From: Chitinophagaceae bacterium
GTDB taxonomy: Bacteria > Bacteroidota > Bacteroidia > Chitinophagales > Chitinophagaceae
Length of the DNA stretch: 64,000 nucleotides
Assembly: GCA_947447465.1 (NCBI GenBank)
Contig: CANFKE010000009.1
Span: forward strand, 1 to 64,000
Direction of reading: 5' to 3'
Positions within the stretch are counted from its first letter, which is position 1, and the number at the start of each line of letters is the position of its first letter. The position numbers and the translations under genes are program-made. This document shows, in pieces, positions 35,803 through 43,433 of this stretch. The notes beneath the pieces were generated by a model. That model did no database searches. It was not told where the DNA came from and saw nothing but the letters and a program-made list of their open reading frames with translations.

Positions 35803-38800
35803 TTATAGTTTCACAAACTTCCTTACCAAATTGCCATTATTGCCTTTCAGTGTTATGTAGTATAGACCCGGAGGAAGGGTTGCAACACTCACCTGTGTTG
35901 TTTTGTCTTTCACCTCGTTTTGCAATAATGTCTGGCCAATATTATTGGTGATGGTTATGCTCTGATAATCTAATGCGGTCATTTGGATGGTAAGCATGTC
36001 GTTGGTAGGGTTGGGGAATATGTGAATGACATCTCCCCGAGTAGCCACGCTGTTGACGTTTAGATGCGAGCAATCAACAACGTTGATCAGTATGTTGGTT
36101 GCATTACTACCACATGCATTAATAACGGTGTAATTTAGTGATACACTGCCAGCAGTAATACCAGTAACAACACCTCCCGGACTTACGGTAGCGTTGGTCC
36201 CACTTAGACTCCATACGCCACCAGGGGTAATATTGCTCATAGAAATAGAGCTGCCCTCGCACACCGTGGTTGCTCCAAGAATTGATGTAGGGATGACCGT
36301 AGTGTCTATGGAGATCGTTTGCTGAGCTACAGAGTTGCCACAGGCCGATGTTATTGTATAGTACAGCGTATCAATGCCGGCAACAACACCTGTTAGCGTA
36401 GTGCCCGACAATAAAGCATTGCCGTTATAAACAATCCAGGAACCTCCTGCAACTGAGGCGGCCAATGTGATTGAGGTTCCTGAACAGATAGATGATGGAC
36501 TGAGTATGAAACCGGGAGATGGTGCGCCGATATTGATTAGAAACTGTGAAGTAACGGGTCCGCACGCGGCAGGTATTGTATAATAGATAAATACCTGCCC
36601 GTTAGCAACCGCAGTAACAGATCCGCCTGATACAGTTGCGTTTGCATTGCTCACACTCCATGTGCCACCTGTTACTGATGCTAGAAGTGTCGTTACATCG
36701 CCCGCACATAAAGCAGAGCTGCCTGTAAGGGTCGCATATACCGGTGCAAGCCCTATTGTATTCTCAATAGTGTTGGTCATTACAACCGGGTTCTCATCAA
36801 AGTAAATGCCTGCACGATTCGGGATATGTGTACAATCCGGCAACCCATTGCGGGATTTGATGGTATAGATAAGCATACCATCACACTGATTGTGATGCGA
36901 GCTGTCTAAGAGGTTAATTGCAGGAAAGTCAAATTTGAGAATGGTATGGCCACCAGCAGTAAATCGGTAAATATCCATTGCTGCAGAAGCAGTAACAATG
37001 CTAAAAGTTGACGGGTCAAGATCGTCGGAAAGGGTATCTAAAACATAGATATTATGTGCTGTATCATTTCCGGTGTTCTCGAAACCGATGGTGTATTCAA
37101 GTTGCGTGCCAGATGGTATGTAGCTTTTGGGAGCAACTTCAATGAAGTTAGGATCATAGCCACTCTTTACTGTATCAACGGGATTGGTAACATTGTCGGT
37201 AGTATCAGTGTCTCCCGTCCATGGACCGATGATGCCGTATGAGTGTACGGTATCTCCGGGAAGATAAGAGGCGATTCCAGTTGGCTTTTCTCCTGTTATC
37301 TCTATATGTATAGGAGATGCGGTCGTAGATAGCCCTAGAAGATTCCATGTAAGTGTGTTGCCGGTAACTGATGTTGGCGTAGGGTTGGCACTGAGATAAT
37401 GGTATTTGGGGCTAATAGATAACGAAACTGTTGCCGAACCAGTTGGATTACAAAATAGGTTGTCAACGAGTAATTCTCCACCGTATTTATGAACACCACA
37501 TCTGTTAGCGCTATGTATTCTTAAATTATTACCGGGAGTAGTAGAACACGAGAGGCCGAAGTAATTGATGCCGAGATTGTATGTCGATGCTTGCAGCGTG
37601 TCGTATATGATGCCAGAGGCTGGGGCAGAAGAGATCAATCCAAGAGGTGCACCAATAATTTTCAGTGCATAGATGTCTCCGGGAACGCCATAAGCACTAT
37701 AATAAAACCCGCTCGTTGCGGTTATTGTATCCAACGCAATGCCGTTGGAGTCTATCTCTACAGTTATCGGGTAGTAGCAGAGATTATCTGAGGCGGCTTC
37801 GTATGACATACTCCCATTATTATCCAGGTAAAATTTTGCCTGTAATGTATTGCACATTTTTGCGTGGTAAGTATATGTTGCAGAGTCTACAGCTGTCGAG
37901 CCATTATATAAAACTGTTTTGGCTGTATATGTTCCCGGTAATGCATAGACATGTGTAAATGTTGTAAATCCACCGACACCATATGAGCCGGGAACGACTG
38001 ATGACGAAAATGAGGAGCCATCCCCAAAAGTTGTAGTTTGGCTATAAGAACTTCCGTAATGTGTAGTTGTCAATGTAAAGGTAGTACCGGAGCAAAGATC
38101 ATTTGTATAGAGAATGAAGCTATCGGTATTGGCAAGGGATAGACCAACCCTTGTTTTGCATACACGAAAATGATTATTATCTGCGATATATAAGTTGTTG
38201 TTTGCATCAACACATATTCCCCTGACACCGCTAAGAGAGGCAGTAGTTGCTGCGACTCCACTGGCAAGAGATGTTCCACCACCTGCAAAAGTAGAGATTA
38301 AACCTGTTGGAGAGACAGTGCGAATACGGTTGTTGGAGAAGTCTGTAATGTACAAGTTTCCAAAAAGATCTATTGCAACCTGCAAAGGGTAATTGAGCCT
38401 TGCTGCCGTGGCCGGGCCACCATCTCCCATAAATCCGGCGATCGCAGAGCCTGCATAAGTAGTAATTATTCCCGATGCATCTATTTTGCGGATACGGTTG
38501 TTATAGCTATCAGCGATGTATACATTTCCTGCATTATCTACACATATACCTGCGGGATAGTTTAGCGCTGCTGCAGTTGCCGCTCCTCCGTCACCACTGT
38601 AGCCATTGACTCCGGTGCCGGCTATAGTTGTTATTATGCCGGATGCATTTACTTTGCGAATGCGATGGTTTTGTTTATCTCCGATGTACAAATTTCCGGC
38701 AGCATCAAAACAAATGCCAATTGGCGAATATAATTGTGCTGCTGTAGCAGGACCGCCGTCGCCACTAAAACCGGCTATTGTTGTGCCTGCAACTGTAGTA

Positions 38801-39219
38801 ATTATTCCGGAGGATACATTTATTTTCCGTATTCTATTGCTGTCAACAAAGAGGATATTACCGGAAGGGTCTGTTGTTATAGCACCTTTACTGAAAAAGC
38901 CAATACTGGCACTTGTGGCAGGAATACCATCTGCTATAGAACTTCCTCCTCCTGCAAAAGTACTGGTAGTGCCCGCTGAGTTAATTCGACGAATGCGTTG
39001 CGTACTATTGCTGTCATCAAAATAAATATTACCCAGACCATCTGCAAATACTGCAGATACCTGACCCACATTGGTCGATGTAGCTGGTACTCCATCTGCT
39101 CCATACCCGCTTGTATTATTACCCGCTACCGTGGTAATGATTCCAGATTGAGCGGAAACAAAAACGGGATATAATGCTGTAACAAAGCAAAAGACGCAAA
39201 ACAGTATGACCTTTTTCAT
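35803..39219 (-). CDS. T9SS-secreted protein with NHL propeller and Ig-like repeats
   Basis: 1138 residues with signal MKKVILFCVFCFVTALYPVFVSA. Residues 24-360 form an NHL-type propeller (repeated FSGDGGPATAAQL, NLYIADNNH, then IRKI). The middle holds PKD-like and DUF11-like modules (SGTQLEYTIGFENTGND), then Ig-like units about residues 800-1040 (GGTWSVSNANATVSGGSVTA). The C-terminus is a type A sorting domain (HIFPNPTNDMLTIQM, then LPPGLYYITLKG, KFVKL). It is a shorter relative of 7297-12288, in the opposite orientation, and lies 290 bases from the phage early segment. Confidence 0.85.
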   Translation of the reverse strand: MKKVILFCVFCFVTALYPVFVSAQSGIITTVAGNNTSGYGADGVPATSTNVGQVSAVFADGLGNIYFDDSNSTQRIRRINSAGTTSTFAGGGSSIADGIPATSASIGFFSKGAITTDPSGNILFVDSNRIRKINVSSGIITTVAGTTIAGFSGDGGPATAAQLYSPIGICFDAAGNLYIGDKQNHRIRKVNASGIITTIAGTGVNGYSGDGGAATAAALNYPAGICVDNAGNVYIADSYNNRIRKIDASGIITTYAGSAIAGFMGDGGPATAARLNYPLQVAIDLFGNLYITDFSNNRIRTVSPTGLISTFAGGGTSLASGVAATTASLSGVRGICVDANNNLYIADNNHFRVCKTRVGLSLANTDSFILYTNDLCSGTTFTLTTTHYGSSYSQTTTFGDGSSFSSSVVPGSYGVGGFTTFTHVYALPGTYTAKTVLYNGSTAVDSATYTYHAKMCNTLQAKFYLDNNGSMSYEAASDNLCYYPITVEIDSNGIALDTITATSGFYYSAYGVPGDIYALKIIGAPLGLISSAPASGIIYDTLQASTYNLGINYFGLSCSTTPGNNLRIHSANRCGVHKYGGELLVDNLFCNPTGSATVSLSISPKYHYLSANPTPTSVTGNTLTWNLLGLSTTASPIHIEITGEKPTGIASYLPGDTVHSYGIIGPWTGDTDTTDNVTNPVDTVKSGYDPNFIEVAPKSYIPSGTQLEYTIGFENTGNDTAHNIYVLDTLSDDLDPSTFSIVTASAAMDIYRFTAGGHTILKFDFPAINLLDSSHHNQCDGMLIYTIKSRNGLPDCTHIPNRAGIYFDENPVVMTNTIENTIGLAPVYATLTGSSALCAGDVTTLLASVTGGTWSVSNANATVSGGSVTAVANGQVFIYYTIPAACGPVTSQFLINIGAPSPGFILSPSSICSGTSITLAASVAGGSWIVYNGNALLSGTTLTGVVAGIDTLYYTITSACGNSVAQQTISIDTTVIPTSILGATTVCEGSSISMSNITPGGVWSLSGTNATVSPGGVVTGITAGSVSLNYTVINACGSNATNILINVVDCSHLNVNSVATRGDVIHIFPNPTNDMLTIQMTALDYQSITITNNIGQTLLQNEVKDKTTQVSVATLPPGLYYITLKGNNGNLVRKFVKL

Positions 39220-39508
39220 AAAATAGGTTTGTCAAGAATATATACTTGTAAATATACATTAATACAATATAAAATTGTAATTAGTTTCTGGGGTTCAATG
39301 ATTATTCCTTCACAAACATATCAAGATCAGTATCTTTCCCATTGCGATATTTTAAAATGGTTGTCTTTGTTCTAATTCATGAAACCGTGTCTTATAACAT
39401 TGGTGATCAGTATTGAACTTCCGCAGAATGGCAACATGCTGAACGGTAAAAAGGGCATTCATATGGTAAACATACGAATGCCCTCAGCTGAAATTCTATT
39501 TATATCTC

Positions 39509-39799
39509 TCAATGATAAACAACATGCATGCCCAATCTGAGGGCTATGTCGCGTTCTAATTGAGCACCACGGCTTTCCTGCCAGTCGGGGAGCAGATGCA
39601 CCTCATCGCATTCCAGCATTTTTTTAATCTCATCGCGAACGGCGTCGTTCCAGGTCTGTGTGTCATCCAGTACTGCCATAGGGCTTACTACTTGATACCC
39701 CATACCTGTAAGGCGGCTCGAGATTTGATTGAATTTACTCTGAACGTCTTCCTTAGGAAGGCCTGTGATCTTTCCGGCTACATATGCTGTTCTGTTCAT
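39509..39799 (-). CDS. DUF4406 protein, nucleoside 2-deoxyribosyltransferase-like
   Basis: 96 residues. It begins RTAYVAGKITGLPKEDVQSK, followed by NQISSRLTGMGYQVVSPMAV and WNDAVRDEIKKMLECDEVHL, then WQESRGAQLERDIALRLGM, which is the DUF4406 pattern. Many phages carry this fold; the biochemical role is uncertain. Last gene of the minus-strand early segment. Confidence 0.8.
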   Translation of the reverse strand: MNRTAYVAGKITGLPKEDVQSKFNQISSRLTGMGYQVVSPMAVLDDTQTWNDAVRDEIKKMLECDEVHLLPDWQESRGAQLERDIALRLGMHVVYH

Positions 39800-39960
39800 G
39801 GTAGTATTTTTTAAAAGTGATGCATAGATAGGTTAAAAAATTGTGCCAAAGTGTTGGAGGGTGTTAAAAGGGGCTGTATGTATCAACTATTTATTTATAA
39901 GACGATGGGTGGCCCGGAAATGTTGGGATAGAGTAAAAACAAATATTGCTGAGCTGCGGA

Positions 39961-40164
39961 TCACAGAAATATGGACAAAATGCTACGCAACAATGAAGAC
40001 CTCGTCCTGCCTGCCGTCTGTCTGCGAGATGGCTGGTTGGCCATGAAGGTCAGCAACAGGTCATGCTTTTGCTGTCTGCGTGTAGGTGTTTCGCGTAGTT
40101 TCATTTGCCGGTGATTATACTTCATCAGTAACCGGTTAGCGGCTTTTTCGTTGGCGGTTGTCAT
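39961..40164 (-). CDS. small basic protein, unknown
   Basis: 67 residues from the ATG at 40164, one base after the stop of the Gam-like gene, so it is probably translated as part of the early operon. It is rich in Arg/Lys (YNHRQMKLRETPTRRQQKHD). No known domain. Could be a nucleic-acid-binding accessory protein. The 160 bases from here to the DUF4406 gene show no gene. Confidence 0.45.
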   Translation of the reverse strand: MTTANEKAANRLLMKYNHRQMKLRETPTRRQQKHDLLLTFMANQPSRRQTAGRTRSSLLRSILSIFL

Positions 40165-40165
40165 A

Positions 40166-40678
40166 TCAGGCTGCATGTTTTGTCTCTATATAAAATAATT
40201 CGTCCTGTACTACCTGCACACCTATCTCCTGCAGCGTAATGGCTACTTGTTCTTTATGCCTGTCGGCAAGCAGCATATCTTTCGCAGGCTCTTCTACGGT
40301 ACGGATGTATAACGGTAGTTTCTCTTTAAGTTGGGTAACTATGGTCGCCCAGTTGGTGCCTTTAATAGTTTTCAGTCGGGGCGTGCCCAGTCTGAAACCT
40401 ACGATGCCACTGGGCGTACCAATACTTCTGCGCTTACTGAAGAGCATACTTTTATTGAGTGTGCAATAGCTTTTTATGGTTTCGTAGGCTGTATTCTTTG
40501 TGTAGGTGGTGCATTGTAGTTCATGCTCATACTTTTCCAGTATTTCATGGATCTCGGCCTCTATTGCCTTGTTTATTTCCAGCCCGCGCAGTCCGGCAGC
40601 CGCATACCGCGCCATAGCCTGCTGAAATTCAGCCGGAGTGATATTGTTGTCTGTTCTGTTACTTATACGGGTTTTCAT
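40166..40678 (-). CDS. Gam-like host-nuclease inhibitor (Mu Gam family)
   Basis: 170 residues from the ATG at 40678; the longer frame to 40729 would run into the previous gene. Features are the N-terminal helix AEFQQAMARYAAAGLRGLEI, EIHEILEKYEHELQ, then a central part with RSIGTPSGIVGFRLGTPRLK and ATIVTQLKEKLP, and a C-terminal KEQVAITLQEIGVQ. This agrees with Gam, a Ku-like protein that protects linear DNA ends from RecBCD-type nucleases. Mu also encodes Gam in the early region. Confidence 0.8.
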   Translation of the reverse strand: MKTRISNRTDNNITPAEFQQAMARYAAAGLRGLEINKAIEAEIHEILEKYEHELQCTTYTKNTAYETIKSYCTLNKSMLFSKRRSIGTPSGIVGFRLGTPRLKTIKGTNWATIVTQLKEKLPLYIRTVEEPAKDMLLADRHKEQVAITLQEIGVQVVQDELFYIETKHAA

Positions 40679-40718
40679 ACCAATACATTTGCATGTGTTA
40701 ATAAGTCTTGTACTATTA

Positions 40719-41036
40719 TTATGCCGCAAGGCTGCCCATTTTTTTGAGCATGGTCTCTACTATCACCGCGGCATATTTATCATGTTTTATATCCAGCATA
40801 TTCCATAACTGATAGAAGGCCACAGCCTCTGTATTGGTGAGCGACAGCGTGTAGTTTTCCTGTATCCGTTTGATCATAGCTGTAAGTTTATGCTGCAGTT
40901 CGCGCATATATTCCCGCAAAAGGAAGTGATGATTGTTGACAGGCTTAAAGGATTGCAGCATCTCCGCGCATATCTCCAGCAGTGCTTCTACGCGCTGATG
41001 GCTGATCCGTACCCTAACATTTCTTTTTGTAGCCAT
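40719..41036 (-). CDS. small helical early phage protein, unknown
   Basis: 105 residues. ATKRNVRVRISHQRVEALLE, then MRELQHKLTAMIKRIQENYT and LSLTNTEAVAFYQLWNML, all helix-forming, with basic N-terminus. The start overlaps the stop of the DnaA-like gene by 49 bases, as in a compact early operon. No family recognised. Confidence 0.65.
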   Translation of the reverse strand: MATKRNVRVRISHQRVEALLEICAEMLQSFKPVNNHHFLLREYMRELQHKLTAMIKRIQENYTLSLTNTEAVAFYQLWNMLDIKHDKYAAVIVETMLKKMGSLAA

Positions 41037-41449
41037 TGGTTCACAGAGTTTAAAACGGTTTCATACTTATTCAAAAATTTTTCATCACCGGTAGCCAGCA
41101 ACTCGTTGGTGCGGGTAAGGCCGTTAATGATGGTGGCATGATCGAGCGCACCGAAGTAGTGCGATATATTGAGCAGTGTAAGTGTGGGGAAATAGGTGCG
41201 CAAAAAATGGGAGGCTATAAAGCGCAATTCCACCACAGGCCGTGCCCGTGTTTTTTGTTTATAGCAGGTTGTGTCCATGCCCAATGTGCCTGCAATAACG
41301 CGTAGCATGGATTCAGGTGTTTTGGTATATTCATATCCTGCGCAGAATACCAGATTCATAGATGCTCCTGTAGAGCGCTGTATCTTTCTTTGTGCGGAGC
41401 GGGCAATGCTTCTGGTAGAACTTCCTGTAATTTTTACTGAACGTTTCAT
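40988..41449 (-). CDS. stand-alone DnaA domain IV-like DNA-binding protein
   Basis: 153 residues. Residues about 69-117 (RPVVELRFIASHFLRTYFPT, then LLNISHYFGALDHATIINGL) match the C-terminal DNA-binding domain of DnaA, including the DHxTxxxG signature helix in the form LDHATIINGLTR. The N-terminal 30 residues are basic (KRSVKITGSSTRSIARSAQR). There is no AAA+ ATPase part, so it is not an initiator by itself. Domain IV recognises TTATCCACA boxes, and such boxes lie in the two late promoter modules, so it could be a late-gene regulator (inference). Read after the MuB-like gene. Confidence 0.8.
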   Translation of the reverse strand: MKRSVKITGSSTRSIARSAQRKIQRSTGASMNLVFCAGYEYTKTPESMLRVIAGTLGMDTTCYKQKTRARPVVELRFIASHFLRTYFPTLTLLNISHYFGALDHATIINGLTRTNELLATGDEKFLNKYETVLNSVNQWLQKEMLGYGSAISA

Positions 41450-41481
41450 ATGTCTTTTTTGTTTTTTTATTGGTTATTTAT

Positions 41482-42360
41482 TCATGCGGCTATATCCATC
41501 GGCCTGTTGTGCGGCATGGGTCGGGGCAGGCCATGCAGGCTTCCGTTGCACGCTGCGGTTATTTCTGCTATAGTTGCTTCATCGTGCAGATCATTGGCGC
41601 GGCATACTACTTCCACATCGCGGGGAGAAAGGCCGGAGAGTGCAACAAACCGCTTGCCTAATGCATTATACAGGCGTTCGTATCCTGTTTTCAGGGTCAG
41701 CACACCTTCCATGATACGATGTCTCAGTTCTTCATTGCCCATGATCACCACCCCTACGGTACCTGTCAGCGTATTGGTAAGCGCCACCAGCAGTTGCAGT
41801 ACCCTGTCTTTCAGCAGGTGCGCATCGTCAATGATCACCAGCGGTTCTTCCTTTGCTGCTATGGCAGCTGTGAAACTATTGATCATGTCGGGTATCAGAT
41901 CTGTTGGCGGCAGCCCTGCGGTCTCCATCATCATATGCATAAAAGATCTGCGGTTATGTGTTGCATTGCACTGTATATACAGCACATTTACGTGTTCGCG
42001 CTTATATTGTTTGGCGGTAAATGTTTTGCCCAGGCCACTGCTCATGGTTATACCATAAGACATAGTGTAATGCTGTGCATCGGCAAATAATATGCGCAGC
42101 AGCAGCGATGCGCTGGTATCGGCTGCGTGCCATTCGCCACAATAAAAACCTACCTGACGGGCAATGAGTAACCATAGTTTATTGCTCACCAGATGCCATT
42201 GCTCATTTTTTACCTGTGATATGACAGCCGTGCTGATACCCTGCAGACTTGCCGCGGCTTCCGCCTGCGTTTCAAAGCTGCTTATATACCGCACCAGCGC
42301 CTCTTTTACCTGTAGTTTTTGTTCCTGTGTCATGTGATCTGAGATTTTAAGTGTTTTCAT
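41482..42360 (-). CDS. MuB-like AAA ATPase (transposition/target-complex protein)
   Basis: 292 residues from the ATG at 42360; an in-frame TTG start at 42450 gives an unlikely Lys-rich extension. An N-terminal helix-turn-helix region (FETQAEAAASLQGISTAVIS) precedes the ATPase, as in MuB. Walker A is SSGLGKT (residues 107-113), where the first Gly of GxxxxGKT is Met106; Walker B is PLVIIDDAHLL. MuB delivers target DNA to the MuA transposase, but no MuA-type gene lies in the window. First gene of the early operon, read from the operator region at 42459-42518. Confidence 0.85.
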   Translation of the reverse strand: MKTLKISDHMTQEQKLQVKEALVRYISSFETQAEAAASLQGISTAVISQVKNEQWHLVSNKLWLLIARQVGFYCGEWHAADTSASLLLRILFADAQHYTMSYGITMSSGLGKTFTAKQYKREHVNVLYIQCNATHNRRSFMHMMMETAGLPPTDLIPDMINSFTAAIAAKEEPLVIIDDAHLLKDRVLQLLVALTNTLTGTVGVVIMGNEELRHRIMEGVLTLKTGYERLYNALGKRFVALSGLSPRDVEVVCRANDLHDEATIAEITAACNGSLHGLPRPMPHNRPMDIAA

Positions 42361-42458
42361 GAGGGCTTTCTTACAGAGAAATTTTTGCTTTTTACAATAT
42401 TTGTGGAATTTCTTGACGTAATTCATTAAGTTTGTCATGTAAAGCATCAATTCCGGTA

Positions 42459-42518
42459 CAAATATATTCCATTATTTTTGACAAATCCAAATTTTGTGGA
42501 AAAATAATTCTATCTTTG
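42459..42518. promoter_or_regulatory. divergent early/repressor promoters with operator
   Basis: A -7 element TATATTTG on the minus strand (42466-42459) serves the early operon, and TATCTTTG on the plus strand (42511-42518) serves the repressor. Between them ATTATTTTT (42471-42479) and AAAAATAAT (42500-42508) form an inverted repeat, with an inner ACAAAT/ATTTTGT pair (42481-42486 and 42491-42497), the likely repressor operator. The repressor ATG (42524) is 5 bases after its -7 element, so its mRNA may be leaderless or nearly so, like cI from lambda PRM. Confidence 0.65.
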
Positions 42519-42523
42519 TTGTC

Positions 42524-43327
42524 ATGAACTTAGCAACCAACCTTAAATACCTGAGAAAGAAAAAAGGCAAAACGCAGGATGCGCTTAGTGCAGAGCTGCA
42601 AATAGGGCGCACCACCCTTGCCAATTATGAAGCCGGCATCAGCGAACCCAATGTGGAGACGCTGATCACTATTTCCAATTATTTTGGAATTTCAGTAGAT
42701 GCCCTTCTGTCAAAAAATGTGGAGGAAGCAGCCAAAGTGCCTGTGACCGGAGCCCATTTCATAGATCCTAAAGCTTATGTAGCCGATAAATATAACGGGG
42801 TACCCCGTATCATCACCGTAGATACTCAGGGAGTGGACAATATTGTCTATGTGCCTGTAAAGGCCCGTGCAGGTTATCTGCTGGGTTATGGCGATACTGA
42901 GTTTATGGAGACATTGCCCACCTTCAGACTGCCGGGACTGAACAACAGCACCTACAGAATGTTTGAAGTAGATGGCCCCTCAATGGCACCCAATGTGCTG
43001 CATGGCGATAAGCTGATAGGCGAATGGGTAGATGAACTGGATAAAATACGCGATAACAGGGTATATATAGTAGTGCATACAGGTGGTGTGGCAGTAAAAC
43101 GTGTAGTGAACCGACTAAAGGAACGCGGTAAACTATATCTGAAAAGTGATACCATTGCGCATCGCCATGAATTTCCTACACTGGAAATAGATCCGGCAGA
43201 CATAAAAGAAGTATGGTATGGCCGATTAAAGATCAGCAGCGACTTCAGCGAACCCGCTGAAGTATATCACCGCCTCGCAGATCTGGAAATGGACATGATG
43301 GAAATGAAACGGAATCTGAAGCTGTAA
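42524..43327 (+). CDS. phage repressor, XRE HTH fused to S24 LexA-like peptidase
   Basis: 267 residues from the ATG at 42524; the frame opens earlier at a TTG inside the operator. The N-terminal HTH (LKYLRKKKGKTQDALSAEL, GRTTLANYEAGISEP) occupies residues 7-62. The C-terminal S24 domain has the Ala116-Gly117 self-cleavage bond, catalytic Ser153 (DGPSMAPN) and Lys192 (GVAVKRVV). Such repressors hold phage genes off until RecA triggers self-cleavage in the SOS response. It is divergent from the early operon and well conserved in all catalytic residues. Confidence 0.88.
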   Translation: MNLATNLKYLRKKKGKTQDALSAELQIGRTTLANYEAGISEPNVETLITISNYFGISVDALLSKNVEEAAKVPVTGAHFIDPKAYVADKYNGVPRIITVDTQGVDNIVYVPVKARAGYLLGYGDTEFMETLPTFRLPGLNNSTYRMFEVDGPSMAPNVLHGDKLIGEWVDELDKIRDNRVYIVVHTGGVAVKRVVNRLKERGKLYLKSDTIAHRHEFPTLEIDPADIKEVWYGRLKISSDFSEPAEVYHRLADLEMDMMEMKRNLKL

Positions 43328-43376
43328 TGGATAATGGCAGATAAAGTGTAAGCTGCCGAATTTTATATTGTTTACA

Positions 43377-43412
43377 ACTACAAACCCTGCACTTATCTGC
43401 AGGGTTTGTAGT
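43377..43412. terminator. hairpin, probable terminator
   Basis: ACTACAAACCCTGCA (43377-43391) and TGCAGGGTTTGTAGT (43398-43412) form a perfect 15-bp stem. It has no T-run but lies between the repressor and a convergent gene, a typical terminator place. Confidence 0.65.
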
Positions 43413-43433
43413 AATACGTTGTCGATCAAGCCA

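Noticed and set aside
39843-40046. Plus-strand gene opposite the early operon
   Set aside because: Starts at TTG, is Cys/Trp-rich and overlaps the antisense small basic protein; no motif supports it.
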